From NCBI GenBank assembly GCA_025933935.1, contig JAICYZ010000005.1, positions 1 to 42,690 on the forward strand: DNA of 42,690 nt, read 5' to 3'. This stretch comes from Chitinophagaceae bacterium. GTDB lineage: Bacteria > Bacteroidota > Bacteroidia > Chitinophagales > Chitinophagaceae. The position numbers and the translations under genes are program-made. The notes beneath the pieces are model-generated. The model was given only the letters and a program-made list of their open reading frames with translations, did not search any database and was not told the DNA's origin. Below are positions 18,000 through 26,775 of this stretch, one piece after another. Position 1 is the first letter of the stretch. Each line of letters begins with the position of its first letter.

Positions 18000-18646
18000 T
18001 GTGGCATTTCTTCTGCTTTCGATAGATATTCATTCGCTCTTCTTCGCCATTCCATTAACCCCCACACAGCCATGATCAACAGGATAATGTAGTAAACACT
18101 GGTGAATACATAATGTTTGATAAAGTACAATGGAATCGACGCAATATTGGTAGCGATCCACCAATACCAGCTTTCTACTTTTTTCTTTGCCATCAACCAC
18201 ATTCCGGTAAAAGCGGTAGAACTCGCAAATGCATCTGCCCAGGGAATGGCACCAGGAGCGAAGTCCTTTTTTAAATAACTAAGGGAAGCAAAAATGACAA
18301 TATAAAATGTGGCAAAAAATAAAATTTCCTGCATCCATTCTTTTTTTGTGCTCCACGTTATATTTACAACATGCTCCTGTTGCTGATTTTTTTTTGCCCA
18401 CAATATCCAGCCATAAATACTCATTACGGTATAATAAAAATTCACGCTGGCTTCGCCAAATAAACTTCCTTTGAAACTTAAATAAACATAGAAGATCGTA
18501 TTAATTAATCCAGTTGGATAAACCCATATATTCTCTTTTCGTGAAAACCAAACACTTACAATTCCTGAGAATACGGCGATGTATTCAAGCCAGGTTGTGT
18601 CTTTCATTCCGGCAATAAATGCGTCGTATATTTCTGAAACGCTCAT
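17987..18646 (-). CDS. pnuC: Nicotinamide riboside transporter PnuC
   Basis: A 219-residue inner-membrane protein with about seven hydrophobic segments and the PnuC marks: VWFSRKENIWVYPTGLINTIFYVYLSFKGSLFGEASVNFYYTVMSIYGWILW near the N-terminus and ESWYWWIATNIASIPLYFIKHYVFTSVYYIILL near the C-terminus, where the Trp/Asn residues line the substrate site in known structures. PnuC paralogues can carry thiamine (PnuT) or riboflavin instead, but the overlapping kinase of NadR type points to nicotinamide riboside, and I see no TPP riboswitch upstream. The hexosaminidase gene ends 81 nt upstream on the same strand. Confidence 0.92.
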   Translation of the reverse strand: MSVSEIYDAFIAGMKDTTWLEYIAVFSGIVSVWFSRKENIWVYPTGLINTIFYVYLSFKGSLFGEASVNFYYTVMSIYGWILWAKKNQQQEHVVNITWSTKKEWMQEILFFATFYIVIFASLSYLKKDFAPGAIPWADAFASSTAFTGMWLMAKKKVESWYWWIATNIASIPLYFIKHYVFTSVYYIILLIMAVWGLMEWRRRANEYLSKAEEMPQWKQ

Positions 18647-18727
18647 TCAATTTTTGTATCTAACGTCATTTCATTTCTAAAACGAAAACTCAAATCCTGC
18701 TTATTTGCTGGTTTACTGAAAGCATTT

Positions 18728-20641
18728 TTATTTAACCCTCTTTTTCAGATCTGAAATGGGCACAGACATCATTCTGCCAATCGGGTTATCGCCACGATAA
18801 GTAATTATTTTCAGCATCACTGCATCTGTCGGAGGCACCAGTGGTGATGTATATTTCGGATAAAAATTATCTGGAAAAGAATTGTCAAAACTGTAATAAA
18901 TGTCAAGCCCTTTTATTTCAGTACTTAAATCTATTTTAATGGTTCCGCTATCTGTTTTGCTTACATTAATAATCGGGTCATACATGCTTGGCGCATATTT
19001 AATTTCTGCAGCATCAAATCTTGGAAATTGCTTTTGAACCCGGTTGGAGAAGTCATCCCAGTTTCTTTTATCTTTTGGTGACCATACCGCTTCTGAAATG
19101 GCCATTGCCCGTGGCCACAACATATACTCCATATGACGCATGTTATAGATTTGCTCTGTCCATAAATTCGCCTGTCCACCAAGAATAAATTTTGGATCAA
19201 CACCGTCCGGAACGGGTTCAAATTCATAAGCTTTTCTCAATCGCAGGGTAGCATAAACATGCGGCTCAATTGAAGGGTCGCCCTGCATATAATCGAGATA
19301 GGCAAAATCGGTCGGACTCATTACCACTTCATGTTTCATCTTAGCCGCTTCAATTCCTCCTTTCATTCCCTGCCAGCTCATTACCGCCGCATTTGGCGCT
19401 ATTCCGCCATGCAAAATTTCATCCCAGCCCATGAATTTTTTTCCTTTTGACTCAACAATTTTTTCCAGCCTTTTTTCAAAATAACTTTGTACTTCATCCA
19501 TATTTTTCAGGCCTTCTCTCTGCATCAATGCTTTTACAGAGTCGCTTTTTTCCCAAAAGTTTTTAGGACATTCATCGCCACCCACATGGATATATGGAAA
19601 TGGGAATAATTGCGCTACCTGCGTCATTACTTTATCTAGAAATTCATATACTTTTTCATTTGCAGGGCATAGGGTATTATCAACCAAAGCGATCGGCGGC
19701 TGACCGTGAGACCAGTCCATAATTGGTTCTCCGGAACGAACGTGATAATTTTCAGCTCCTGATGTACACGATAATTCAGGATATGAAACTACAGCAGCGA
19801 GGCTATGGCCAGGGACATCAATTTCAGGTAAAATATTCACAAAGCGATCCTGCGCATATTTTACGATTTCACGGATATCATCCTGTGTGTAGAATCCGCC
19901 GTAATTGCGTGGTTCATCAGGGGTTGGCGGAGAAAAGGTTCCAAAGTAACCGACCTTTTTTACGTTCCATGCACCTACATCTGTCAGTCGTGGCAAACCT
20001 TTAATTTCTATACGCCAGCCTTCATCGTCAGTAAGATGCAAATGCAACAAATTGTATTTGTATTTTACCATCTGGTCAATAAAATCTTTTACTTCCGCTT
20101 TTGTAAAAAAATGACGGCTTACATCAAACATTAATCCACGCCAGGCAAAGCGCGGATAATCTACGACAGTGCAAACAGGAACTTCCCATTTTACATTTTT
20201 TACTATATTATTTTCTTCAATTTCTTTCGGCATCAATTGAAATAACGTTTGCATTCCATAAAAAAGCCCGGCGGGTTTATTTGCAGTAATAGAAATTTCA
20301 CTTGTTTTTACATTCAGCTTATATCCTTCATCAGCTAAAGAAACATCCTTAACTAAAGACAATTGTATTGCATTTAAATTTCCGTTTTTTGAATTGGCAA
20401 TAACCGGGATTGTATATCCGGTAACCTTTGAAATTTTCTTGGATAGAAAGGCTGCAACCCGCTTTGCTGAAGCATCTGAGGTAACAAGATGAATGCTGGT
20501 GTTTTTATTTAAAACAAAATTACCAGTGCCTTGTGTTACTGAAACCGGTTCAGGAATTAGCAATTGCTCTACATTAATTTTCTGTCCGATAACAGAAACA
20601 GAAACAAAAAATAAAAATGAAATGAATAAGCCTTTTTTCAT
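18728..20641 (-). CDS. Family 20 beta-N-acetylhexosaminidase
   Basis: A 637-residue exported glycosidase that removes terminal GlcNAc or GalNAc residues, as in chitin oligomers or glycans. Signal peptide MKKGLFISFLFFVSVSVIGQ. Residues about 30-165 form the GH20b domain (PEPVSVTQGTGNFVL ... GLFYGMQTLFQL). The catalytic barrel starts at YPRFAWRGLMFDVSRHF and includes HLTDDEGWRIEIK and the Asp356-Glu357 pair in HVGGDECPK (Asp orients the acetamido group, Glu is the acid/base). Later WTEQI and AISEAVWSP line the pocket. The C-terminal ~90 residues resemble the chitobiase/FN3-like end domain. Family length is usual for Bacteroidota. pnuC and its kinase follow on the same strand. Confidence 0.95.
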   Translation of the reverse strand: MKKGLFISFLFFVSVSVIGQKINVEQLLIPEPVSVTQGTGNFVLNKNTSIHLVTSDASAKRVAAFLSKKISKVTGYTIPVIANSKNGNLNAIQLSLVKDVSLADEGYKLNVKTSEISITANKPAGLFYGMQTLFQLMPKEIEENNIVKNVKWEVPVCTVVDYPRFAWRGLMFDVSRHFFTKAEVKDFIDQMVKYKYNLLHLHLTDDEGWRIEIKGLPRLTDVGAWNVKKVGYFGTFSPPTPDEPRNYGGFYTQDDIREIVKYAQDRFVNILPEIDVPGHSLAAVVSYPELSCTSGAENYHVRSGEPIMDWSHGQPPIALVDNTLCPANEKVYEFLDKVMTQVAQLFPFPYIHVGGDECPKNFWEKSDSVKALMQREGLKNMDEVQSYFEKRLEKIVESKGKKFMGWDEILHGGIAPNAAVMSWQGMKGGIEAAKMKHEVVMSPTDFAYLDYMQGDPSIEPHVYATLRLRKAYEFEPVPDGVDPKFILGGQANLWTEQIYNMRHMEYMLWPRAMAISEAVWSPKDKRNWDDFSNRVQKQFPRFDAAEIKYAPSMYDPIINVSKTDSGTIKIDLSTEIKGLDIYYSFDNSFPDNFYPKYTSPLVPPTDAVMLKIITYRGDNPIGRMMSVPISDLKKRVK

Positions 20642-20915
20642 TAGAATGAATTTTTTTTGAAATGAAATAATTGCGATGAAGATATAAAAATGATTGCTGA
20701 TTTACACAGTAATTTTTTTATGCTTTGCGTGGCATAACGGCAGTCGTCAGAAACATCAATTTTGTCCTTTTAATTAAGTTTTTTTGCAAAATCAAATGAG
20801 ATATCCTGTTATTTCTTGCGTTGCTGTTTATACTTCTTCATTACATTTATGTCGCGAAATAGCAAACCCGATTCCATTAACTTTGATGCTCAAAATTTTT
20901 TTAAAGAATCGAGGT

Positions 20916-21596
20916 ATGAAAAAAATTGCGTTAGTTGTCGCCGGTGGTAATGGAACACGAATGAACAATGATATCCCCAAACAATTTTTATTCTTAAAAA
21001 ACAAACCGGTTTTATATTATAGCATCAATGCTTTTTTAAATGCTTATGATGATATAGAGATCATTTTAGTTTTACCGCCAGAACACATCGGGAAAGGACA
21101 GGAAATCATTGATGGATATTTTGACGCATCAAAATTCACAATTACTGCTGGTGGAAGAACGCGTTTTCATTCAGTACAAAATGGCCTCACGTTAATAAAA
21201 GATGAAGCAATTATTTTTGTGCATGATGGCGTAAGATGCTTGCTTACAAAGGATCTGATTAAAAGATGTTATGATGCAGCACTTGAGTTGGGCAATGCAA
21301 TTCCGGCTGTTGATTGCAGCGACAGCGTGAGAATGCTGACGAATAACGGAAATAAAATTATTGACAGAAAAAAAATAAAACTCGTTCAAACTCCTCAAAC
21401 CTTTCACAGCAAAATTCTTTTGCCGGCTTATGAAATTGATTATAAAGATCAGTTTACAGACGAAGCTAGCGTTGTAGAAGCATTTGGATTAAAAGTCAAT
21501 CTGATTGAAGGCGAAATCGATAATATTAAAATAACAACTCCCCGGGATTTGATTTTTGCGGACTTAATTCTGGAAAATATTTCCAAAGAAATTTGA
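20916..21596 (+). CDS. ispD: 2-C-methyl-D-erythritol 4-phosphate cytidylyltransferase
   Basis: A 226-residue enzyme of the non-mevalonate isoprenoid pathway that joins CTP and MEP into CDP-ME. The start ATG 20916 gives MKKIALVVAGGNGTRMNNDIPKQF, the nucleotide-binding loop normally at the very N-terminus; the frame stays open upstream from TTG 20784 but those 44 residues have no family resemblance. Other marks: GRTRFHSVQNGL, VHDGVR, DSVR and TDEASVVEAFGLKVNLIEG. The spacer before the ATG contains GAGG but only one or two bases away, too close for a normal ribosome site. Upstream is the divergent hexosaminidase gene. Confidence 0.95.
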   Translation: MKKIALVVAGGNGTRMNNDIPKQFLFLKNKPVLYYSINAFLNAYDDIEIILVLPPEHIGKGQEIIDGYFDASKFTITAGGRTRFHSVQNGLTLIKDEAIIFVHDGVRCLLTKDLIKRCYDAALELGNAIPAVDCSDSVRMLTNNGNKIIDRKKIKLVQTPQTFHSKILLPAYEIDYKDQFTDEASVVEAFGLKVNLIEGEIDNIKITTPRDLIFADLILENISKEI

Positions 21597-21646
21597 CGTT
21601 TTATGTTACAGTAAACAAAGAAATATCCGTGTTTCTGTTTTTGAGA

Positions 21647-22570
21647 TCAAGATATTTTTTTCAAATAATCATATCCGTTTTTCAGCAATTTTTTTGGGAA
21701 GGAAAGGTTATTAATTTTTACAAAAGGATAAGGTTGCTCAACGGCACCAAATTTCAAAAAAAATGATTTGATGGACGGGATTTCTGAACCTTCAAAATCA
21801 AAAATTAAATCCTGTTCAGCGAATTCTTTTATTGTCTGGTACAACAAAAAATAGTTTGCTTGTTGTTTTCGTCCTGCTGGTAAAGTAGTTGACATTACAT
21901 AATAAATCCTGCGATTGTCTTTTAAGAATAATGCGGTTGAAATTAATTGTCCTTCAGCTGTTGACACTTTTCTCACCAATATTTGACCTCTTGATTGTAA
22001 CTGATTACATAACAGAAACCAATCGTGATAAGTATTTAATGCAATTCGCAATTTATGATCATAATTTTCTCTGAATAACTCAATGACGCTTTCAGCATCG
22101 TTTGCTGGTTCGTAAATTAAATTGTTGTTCTTCAGTTTACTTACAAAATCTTTTCTGAAATTTTTTTCTATTTCTTGAAAAGAACGATTTAAAGGAAGAA
22201 TTAAATTGCATTTATTTGTTGCACCATCTTTATATTCATTTGCATAATTCAGATTTATTTCTGCAAATGGAAATATTTTCAAAGCTTTATTGATAAACGA
22301 TTCTGTTACTTTTTCATCAAAAAAAATATTTCCAAATATTCCTAATTGTTGTGTAAAGGCCGGTTGTCTTAAATAGGAAATTCCAAATTTTTTATTCCAT
22401 GTTAAAGGCATTACTGCTTCGTAATCATTTAAGATAAGTGCGTCCCAGTTTTTGCTCATGAGATCAAGATAATAAGAGTATGCGTAAATCAATTGGTTTG
22501 CTGATTCAGCAATACGCTTATCCCATCTTTCTTTATCGATGTCGCTATGCTTTATGTAGGAAATATGCAA
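21647..22570 (-). CDS. GNAT/FemAB-like acyltransferase domain protein
   Basis: A 307-residue soluble protein with the look of two linked GNAT-like halves, as in FemAB-type transferases: the first contains WDALILNDYEAVMPLTWNKKFGISYLRQPAFTQQLGIF, and the second has QGRGQ-like and LISTALFLKDNRRIYYVMSTTLPAGRKQQANYFLLYQTIKEFAEQDLIFDFEGSEIPSIKSFFLKFGA. The segment FDFEGSEIPSIKSFFLKFG is reminiscent of the CoA or tRNA-donor-binding end of this fold. Family members are widespread in Bacteroidota but their acceptors are mostly unknown, so I give no specific reaction. It converges with ispD and follows the M1 peptidase gene by 23 nt on the same strand, so it could be co-transcribed with it. Confidence 0.6.
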   Translation of the reverse strand: MHISYIKHSDIDKERWDKRIAESANQLIYAYSYYLDLMSKNWDALILNDYEAVMPLTWNKKFGISYLRQPAFTQQLGIFGNIFFDEKVTESFINKALKIFPFAEINLNYANEYKDGATNKCNLILPLNRSFQEIEKNFRKDFVSKLKNNNLIYEPANDAESVIELFRENYDHKLRIALNTYHDWFLLCNQLQSRGQILVRKVSTAEGQLISTALFLKDNRRIYYVMSTTLPAGRKQQANYFLLYQTIKEFAEQDLIFDFEGSEIPSIKSFFLKFGAVEQPYPFVKINNLSFPKKLLKNGYDYLKKIS

Positions 22571-22593
22571 TGAAATACGTTTGAATTTGAAAG

Positions 22594-25548
22594 TTAATCG
22601 CCGGGTAGATTTAAAATATTGCTTATCCGGAAATTTTGAATATCAATACTGAAAGTTATTTTCTTTAAAAACTTATTAGCTTCTGAATCTGTTTTTAAAT
22701 ATTCTTTGAAATCATTACTATAGATAAGAGGCACATAAATATTCACTACATTTTTTAAAAGCGATAATTGCAGTCCGCCAACATACAAAAATTTAGAAGA
22801 AGAAACATTTTTTTGCCAAGCTTCAGCATAAGTTCCGGCATCGAAAAAAATCCTTAAAGGAAGATTTGCAGGAAATAAATTATTGGGTAATGTGCTGTTC
22901 AAATTAACCGAAGCGATCCAGTTTTCGGATTGCCATCTGCTACTGACCGGATCAAGTCTGAATTTAAGTCCGCCGGTATTTGGTATCATGATTTGTTGTG
23001 CAGCAATTCCATCGTTTTTAAGAGGAATATCGCCATAAGATGTGGATGATGTGCGGCCTATAAAATAATTACCGTAGGTATAATCGTCACTTCCACTTGC
23101 GCCCAGTAATTTTGGTTCATACTGATAAGTAAGGCCAAAATCTTTTGTGCCGATGTAACCAAATTTTGCTGCAAAAATTCGTGCACTCAAGCCACCGCCT
23201 GTTGCATAATTGAAAAAATAGTTTCCGGTTGCATTAATCCTGTAAAAGCCCTTTCCTTGTTGCATTTGAAGCTGATAATTATAAGGATATAAAGAACGGT
23301 TATTTTCAAAATTGAAAGAAAATTGGTTGATATACCGGTGTGTTTTTTGAAGAGAAACCGGATATGAAATAAGACTATCGCTACCCGATTTGTATTCAAA
23401 ATTATTAAATAAATTTTCTGTTATTAAATAAGAACGAATATCGATCCAACTCTTCTTTTTACTTAAAATATCTGTTTTGAAATAAATTTTTACATAAGGC
23501 GTAAATTTCTCAAAACTTTCAAAAATTTTATTACCACTTGTATCCAGACTATGGTTCATTGAGAATGTAGCTGCATTCAGCCCAATTTGAATTTTTTGAA
23601 ATTGATTATCAGGATACCAATGATAATTTATGCCGCCAATTCCTCTTAATTTTTTGCTGCCCGTTGCGTACAGCGGAGCAACAAAAAACTGAAATTTCTG
23701 TTCCGGTAACGTATAATTATGAATCAATGCTCCAATCATGAAATCATCATAATAATTTTTTCCGACAGCAGGAGATAAAAAAAGGTAATTGTATTTGTCC
23801 GTGTTTCTCAAATTGAAAAAAGCTGATATTTTAAATTCTTTTTTTTCATGCGGTTGTAAACTTCCTTTTTTTGATAAGAAAGAAAATATGGTATCTACAT
23901 TTTTTTTGCTCACTTCTTCTACTATTTTTTTAAAATCTTCCGGATACGGATGTTTGAATTTCCAGCGATTGTAATATTCATGAAGACAACTGTCAAATAG
24001 TTCTCTTCCAACAAAATCTTGTAATTTTTTCATCCACAAGCTGGTTTTGTAATACGCAATTGCCCCATAGTTTGCTTCAGAAAAATCCTGGGAGCGTGTT
24101 TCAATTGGCTGATCTTTTTTCGAAGTAATTCGTATTCTATAAATCAGGCTTTGATCATCATTAGGAAGTTTTTTTTCAATAATGTTCTCCTTTTTTTCTG
24201 CCTCTTTTTCCGGATATTTTATGTTTTCATAACGGTTGTCAAAGTAAGTATTCATCCCTTCGTCCATCCAAGGATAATCTCTTTCATTCGTAGCTAAAAT
24301 TCCGTAAAGCCAGTTGTGGCCTACTTCATGTTCCATGATCATGTCCAGCGATTTTTCATCAGCTAATGGAGAAATACAGGTAATTGTTGGATATTCCATT
24401 CCCCCGCTGTAATCCGTTTTTGCTTCTACGGCCGTTACTATATTGTATGGATATTCGCCGAGCCACTTACTCCTTGTTTTGATGGCATCTTTCATAAAGG
24501 CGATACTATTCTTCCAAATATTTTTCGCTTCAGGTGGATAAAAAGCATAAACATCGATGATTCTTCCGGATTTCAACTTTAAAGTGTCATATTTTACCAA
24601 GAAATTTTTATCAGCAAACCATGCAAAATCATGAACATTATTTTGGATGTACGTGAGAGTTTTGGTCGACGGTTGAAGGTTTGAGGTTGAAGGTTGAGGG
24701 TTAGTTGGAGGATTTTTTTTCGCTGTTTTTTTAGTTGTCAGTTGATATCTCTTTTTTTCTTTTTTCTTTTTATTTCCTGCTGCCGATTCTTTGTTCGCTG
24801 CTGACTGCTGATTGTTGATTGCTGGCCGATTCTTTCCGGCAGTGTCATATTTTTTACCTGTCGCCTGTTCCTTCAGCCAGTTCACTTCATCTTCATCTTG
24901 CAATTCACCGGTAGCTGCTACGAGATAATCTTTTGGAACGGTAATCTGTACATGAAAATTTCCAAACTCACTGTAAAATTCCCCTTGCTCCAGGTAAGGC
25001 ATTGGATGCCATCCACGGTTATCATAAACCGCGGGCTTGGGATACCATTGCGTTATCTGAAAAGTATGATCCACATATCCACCCCGGGAAAAATTGAAAG
25101 GAATTTTTTCATGAAAAGGAGTGGTAATTTTTATGGTTTGTCCAGGCAAAAGCACAGAAGGTAAAATTAATTTTGCTACATCTATATATTGTGGATGGTC
25201 TTCCAGGTTGGCGGTAATTCCATTTACTTTAAAATCCAGTCCATTGATATAGCCGCGTTTGCTTTCATCGCTAAAATAAAAATCAGTATTTCCTAATTGC
25301 AACATTTGCTCACTGACAGCAGTACGGTCATTTTTATAAGCATCAGGCCAGAGATGAAACCAGATATACTGAAGCGTGTCCGGTGAATTGTTGGTGTAAT
25401 CGATAATTTCAAATCCATCCAATGTCTTTTGAACGTCGTTGAGTGTGACATCGATGCTATAATTTACCTGCTGTTGAAAATATTTTGACTGGCAAAAAGA
25501 AATAGGGATTTGGAAATAAAGAAAGCAGATTAGAAAGAGATTTTTCAA
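22594..25548 (-). CDS. M1 family metallopeptidase with C-terminal outer-membrane barrel-like region
   Basis: A 984-residue exported zinc aminopeptidase-like protein. TTG 25548 gives a signal peptide (KNLFLICFLYFQIPISFCQ); a frame from TTG 25584 adds 12 residues but would start upstream of a TAnnTTTG match at 25570-25563 (minus strand), so 25548 is preferred. The N-terminal ~230 residues form the M1 beta saddle. Zinc ligands are HEVGH (407-411) and Glu430, with the exact HExxH-18-E spacing, inside EHEVGHNWLYG and WMDEGMNTYFD. From about residue 600 to the end the sequence is Tyr/Phe/Asn-rich alternating strands (for example YNYQLQMQQGKGFYRINATG), which looks like an outer-membrane beta-barrel. 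A Lys/Gln/Ser-rich insert about 250-310 is partly encoded by two heptamer arrays. Confidence 0.85.
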   Translation of the reverse strand: MKNLFLICFLYFQIPISFCQSKYFQQQVNYSIDVTLNDVQKTLDGFEIIDYTNNSPDTLQYIWFHLWPDAYKNDRTAVSEQMLQLGNTDFYFSDESKRGYINGLDFKVNGITANLEDHPQYIDVAKLILPSVLLPGQTIKITTPFHEKIPFNFSRGGYVDHTFQITQWYPKPAVYDNRGWHPMPYLEQGEFYSEFGNFHVQITVPKDYLVAATGELQDEDEVNWLKEQATGKKYDTAGKNRPAINNQQSAANKESAAGNKKKKEKKRYQLTTKKTAKKNPPTNPQPSTSNLQPSTKTLTYIQNNVHDFAWFADKNFLVKYDTLKLKSGRIIDVYAFYPPEAKNIWKNSIAFMKDAIKTRSKWLGEYPYNIVTAVEAKTDYSGGMEYPTITCISPLADEKSLDMIMEHEVGHNWLYGILATNERDYPWMDEGMNTYFDNRYENIKYPEKEAEKKENIIEKKLPNDDQSLIYRIRITSKKDQPIETRSQDFSEANYGAIAYYKTSLWMKKLQDFVGRELFDSCLHEYYNRWKFKHPYPEDFKKIVEEVSKKNVDTIFSFLSKKGSLQPHEKKEFKISAFFNLRNTDKYNYLFLSPAVGKNYYDDFMIGALIHNYTLPEQKFQFFVAPLYATGSKKLRGIGGINYHWYPDNQFQKIQIGLNAATFSMNHSLDTSGNKIFESFEKFTPYVKIYFKTDILSKKKSWIDIRSYLITENLFNNFEYKSGSDSLISYPVSLQKTHRYINQFSFNFENNRSLYPYNYQLQMQQGKGFYRINATGNYFFNYATGGGLSARIFAAKFGYIGTKDFGLTYQYEPKLLGASGSDDYTYGNYFIGRTSSTSYGDIPLKNDGIAAQQIMIPNTGGLKFRLDPVSSRWQSENWIASVNLNSTLPNNLFPANLPLRIFFDAGTYAEAWQKNVSSSKFLYVGGLQLSLLKNVVNIYVPLIYSNDFKEYLKTDSEANKFLKKITFSIDIQNFRISNILNLPGD
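24667..24701. repeat. TGAAGGT (ACCTTCA) heptamer array inside the M1 peptidase gene
   Basis: Five in-phase units on the plus strand: CGACGGT, TGAAGGT, TTGAGGT, TGAAGGT, TGAGGGT. The coding strand yields NPQPSTSNLQPST, sharing NLQPST with the ABC ATPase linker. Confidence 0.8.
24782..24835. repeat. CTGCTGA/TTGTTGA heptamer array bracketed by 11-bp direct repeats
   Basis: Units TTGTTCG, CTGCTGA twice, TTGTTGA, TTGCTGG run from 24791 to 24825. GCCGATTCTTT occurs as a perfect direct repeat on both sides (24782-24792 and 24825-24835). Encodes NNQQSAANKESAAGN in a low-complexity loop of the M1 peptidase. Confidence 0.7.
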
Positions 25549-26018
25549 AACGATTATTTCATCAAATATAAAAAATAATAGCAAAGACTATGTTGCAGCC
25601 GATTTGAACCGAAAGACTGGATTCTAAATATTTATCCATCCATAAAAAATAGATCATCATATTAGTTGAAAGAGGATTTGAAACAAAAGATCGTTAACTA
25701 CTGGCAGTATAAAAAAAGCGATTCATGTAAAAAAAATGCTGAAAACATAGTAAAATATCATGATTTTAACCTTCCATAAAAATTTAATAGGTTAAGGGTA
25801 AAAAGTAGTTAAAGTGAATTCCTTTTTGCAGTAAAAATTTCAAGAAAAAAAATTGTAAAAAAAAATTTTATTTCAAATAAAAGATTACCTTTATTGTTTG
25901 TTAATGGTTTAGTGTGTTTTTCTTTTGGCTGATGTTTCTCTTTTTAGGTTTCTTCAGTTCATTGTAGCTACTGATTCATTAATAGTTTCTCTAATTTATT
26001 TAAAAAAAAGTTTTTACA
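25549..26018. other. Long A+T-rich region between the M1 peptidase and RRM genes
   Basis: This 470-nt divergent spacer has no convincing ORF. Near the M1 gene, CAAATATA at 25563-25570 is a TAnnTTTG match on the minus strand. A 7-bp inverted repeat TTAACCT/AGGTTAA (25766-25772 and 25789-25795) has a 16-nt loop. For the RRM gene I see only a near-match TACCTTTA at 25886-25893, which would imply a leader of about 120 nt; a long leader would fit a cold- or RNA-regulated RRM gene but this is inference. Confidence 0.5.
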
Positions 26019-26432
26019 ATGAACATCTATGTAGGTAATCTCAGTTGGTCAATGACCGATGACGATTTAAGCAACTTATTCAGCCAGTATGGTGCTGTAT
26101 CTAGTGCAAAAATTCTTAAGGAAAAAAACACGGGCCGTAGTAAGGGTTTCGGTTTTGTTGAAATGGAAGATGATGATGCAGCTAAAACTGCAATCGCTAC
26201 ATTAAATGAAAGTGAAGTTCAGGGTCGTAAACTAATCGTAAACGAATCACAACCTCGTCCTGAAGGCAGCGGCTACAAGAAAAGCGGCGGCGGAGGCTAC
26301 GGTGGCGGCAGAAGCAGTGGCGGCTACGGCGGCGGCAGAAGCGGCGGTGGCGGCTATGGTGGCGGCAGAAGCGGTGGTGGTTACGGCGGCGGCAGAAACA
26401 GCGGCGGCGGTGGTTACAGCAAAGATTATTAA
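26019..26432 (+). CDS. RRM RNA-binding protein with Gly-rich tail
   Basis: A 137-residue protein with one RNA recognition motif (residues 1-78) and a disordered tail. RNP2 is IYVGNL (3-8) and RNP1 is KGFGFVEM (42-49), both with the aromatic residues that stack on RNA. The tail (about 88-132) repeats GGGYGGGRS-like units, an RGG/YGG-type low-complexity segment seen in RNA chaperones of bacteria and in eukaryotic hnRNPs. Its G+C-rich coding repeats stand out against the A+T-rich surroundings. In Bacteroidota, which often lack Hfq, such RRM proteins are candidates for global RNA binding. The gene ends in a strong terminator. Confidence 0.94.
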   Translation: MNIYVGNLSWSMTDDDLSNLFSQYGAVSSAKILKEKNTGRSKGFGFVEMEDDDAAKTAIATLNESEVQGRKLIVNESQPRPEGSGYKKSGGGGYGGGRSSGGYGGGRSGGGGYGGGRSGGGYGGGRNSGGGGYSKDY

Positions 26433-26453
26433 TTTTCTTTAATACCGTTTTTT

Positions 26454-26489
26454 AAAAATCCTTTTCATTGAGTTGAAAAGGATTTTTTT
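26454..26489 (+). terminator. Rho-independent terminator of the RRM gene (possibly bidirectional)
   Basis: A perfect 14-bp stem, AAAAATCCTTTTCA (26454-26467) with TGAAAAGGATTTTT (26474-26487), loop TTGAGT, followed by T residues to 26489. The A-run on the 5' side lets it work in both directions. Confidence 0.9.
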
Positions 26490-26720
26490 GTGCGTATAAT
26501 CCGATTATTTGGTAACATTTTAATTTTATTCGGATTTTAGCTGCACCAATTAAAAGCATTTTTTCCAGTAAACGAATAAATTCCTCACAATTCAATTTTC
26601 TCTTATTGATAGAAAAGATTGCCATTTTCATAAAATCCATTTATTAAAAAAGAATTTGAGATAAAGATCGTTTTTTTGCAGCCAACTAACAAATAAGCAA
26701 ATTTTGAATTCTCTGCTATA

Positions 26721-26754
26721 TAAAAAATGATTCTCATTTTCATAAGAATCATTT
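26721..26754 (-). terminator. Rho-independent terminator of sucD
   Basis: On the minus strand a 10-bp stem AAATGATTCT / AGAATCATTT (26754-26745 and 26734-26725) with a 10-nt loop is followed by a run of T (complement of A 26722-26727). It lies about 20 nt after the sucD stop. Confidence 0.8.
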
Positions 26755-26775
26755 GTAAAAAAGAATTTCTTTTCG

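Larger units (their letters stand above)
26433..26775. other. Convergent intergenic region between the RRM gene and sucD
   Basis: This 343-nt spacer lies between convergent genes and carries one terminator for each (26454-26489 and 26721-26754). Short frames on the minus strand have no family resemblance and run through the terminators, so I treat the region as noncoding. Confidence 0.6.

Noticed and set aside
25585-25640. T-loop-like GGTTCAAATC on the minus strand upstream of the M1 gene, suggesting a tRNA remnant
   Set aside because: The flanking bases do not form a T stem, and no anticodon or acceptor arm can be drawn.
26282-26420. Gly-rich repeat DNA in the RRM gene as a member of the dispersed array family
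   Set aside because: It is codon-level GGY/GGR repetition that encodes a known RGG/YGG-like tail, has no fixed 7-9 nt period, and matches no other array here.
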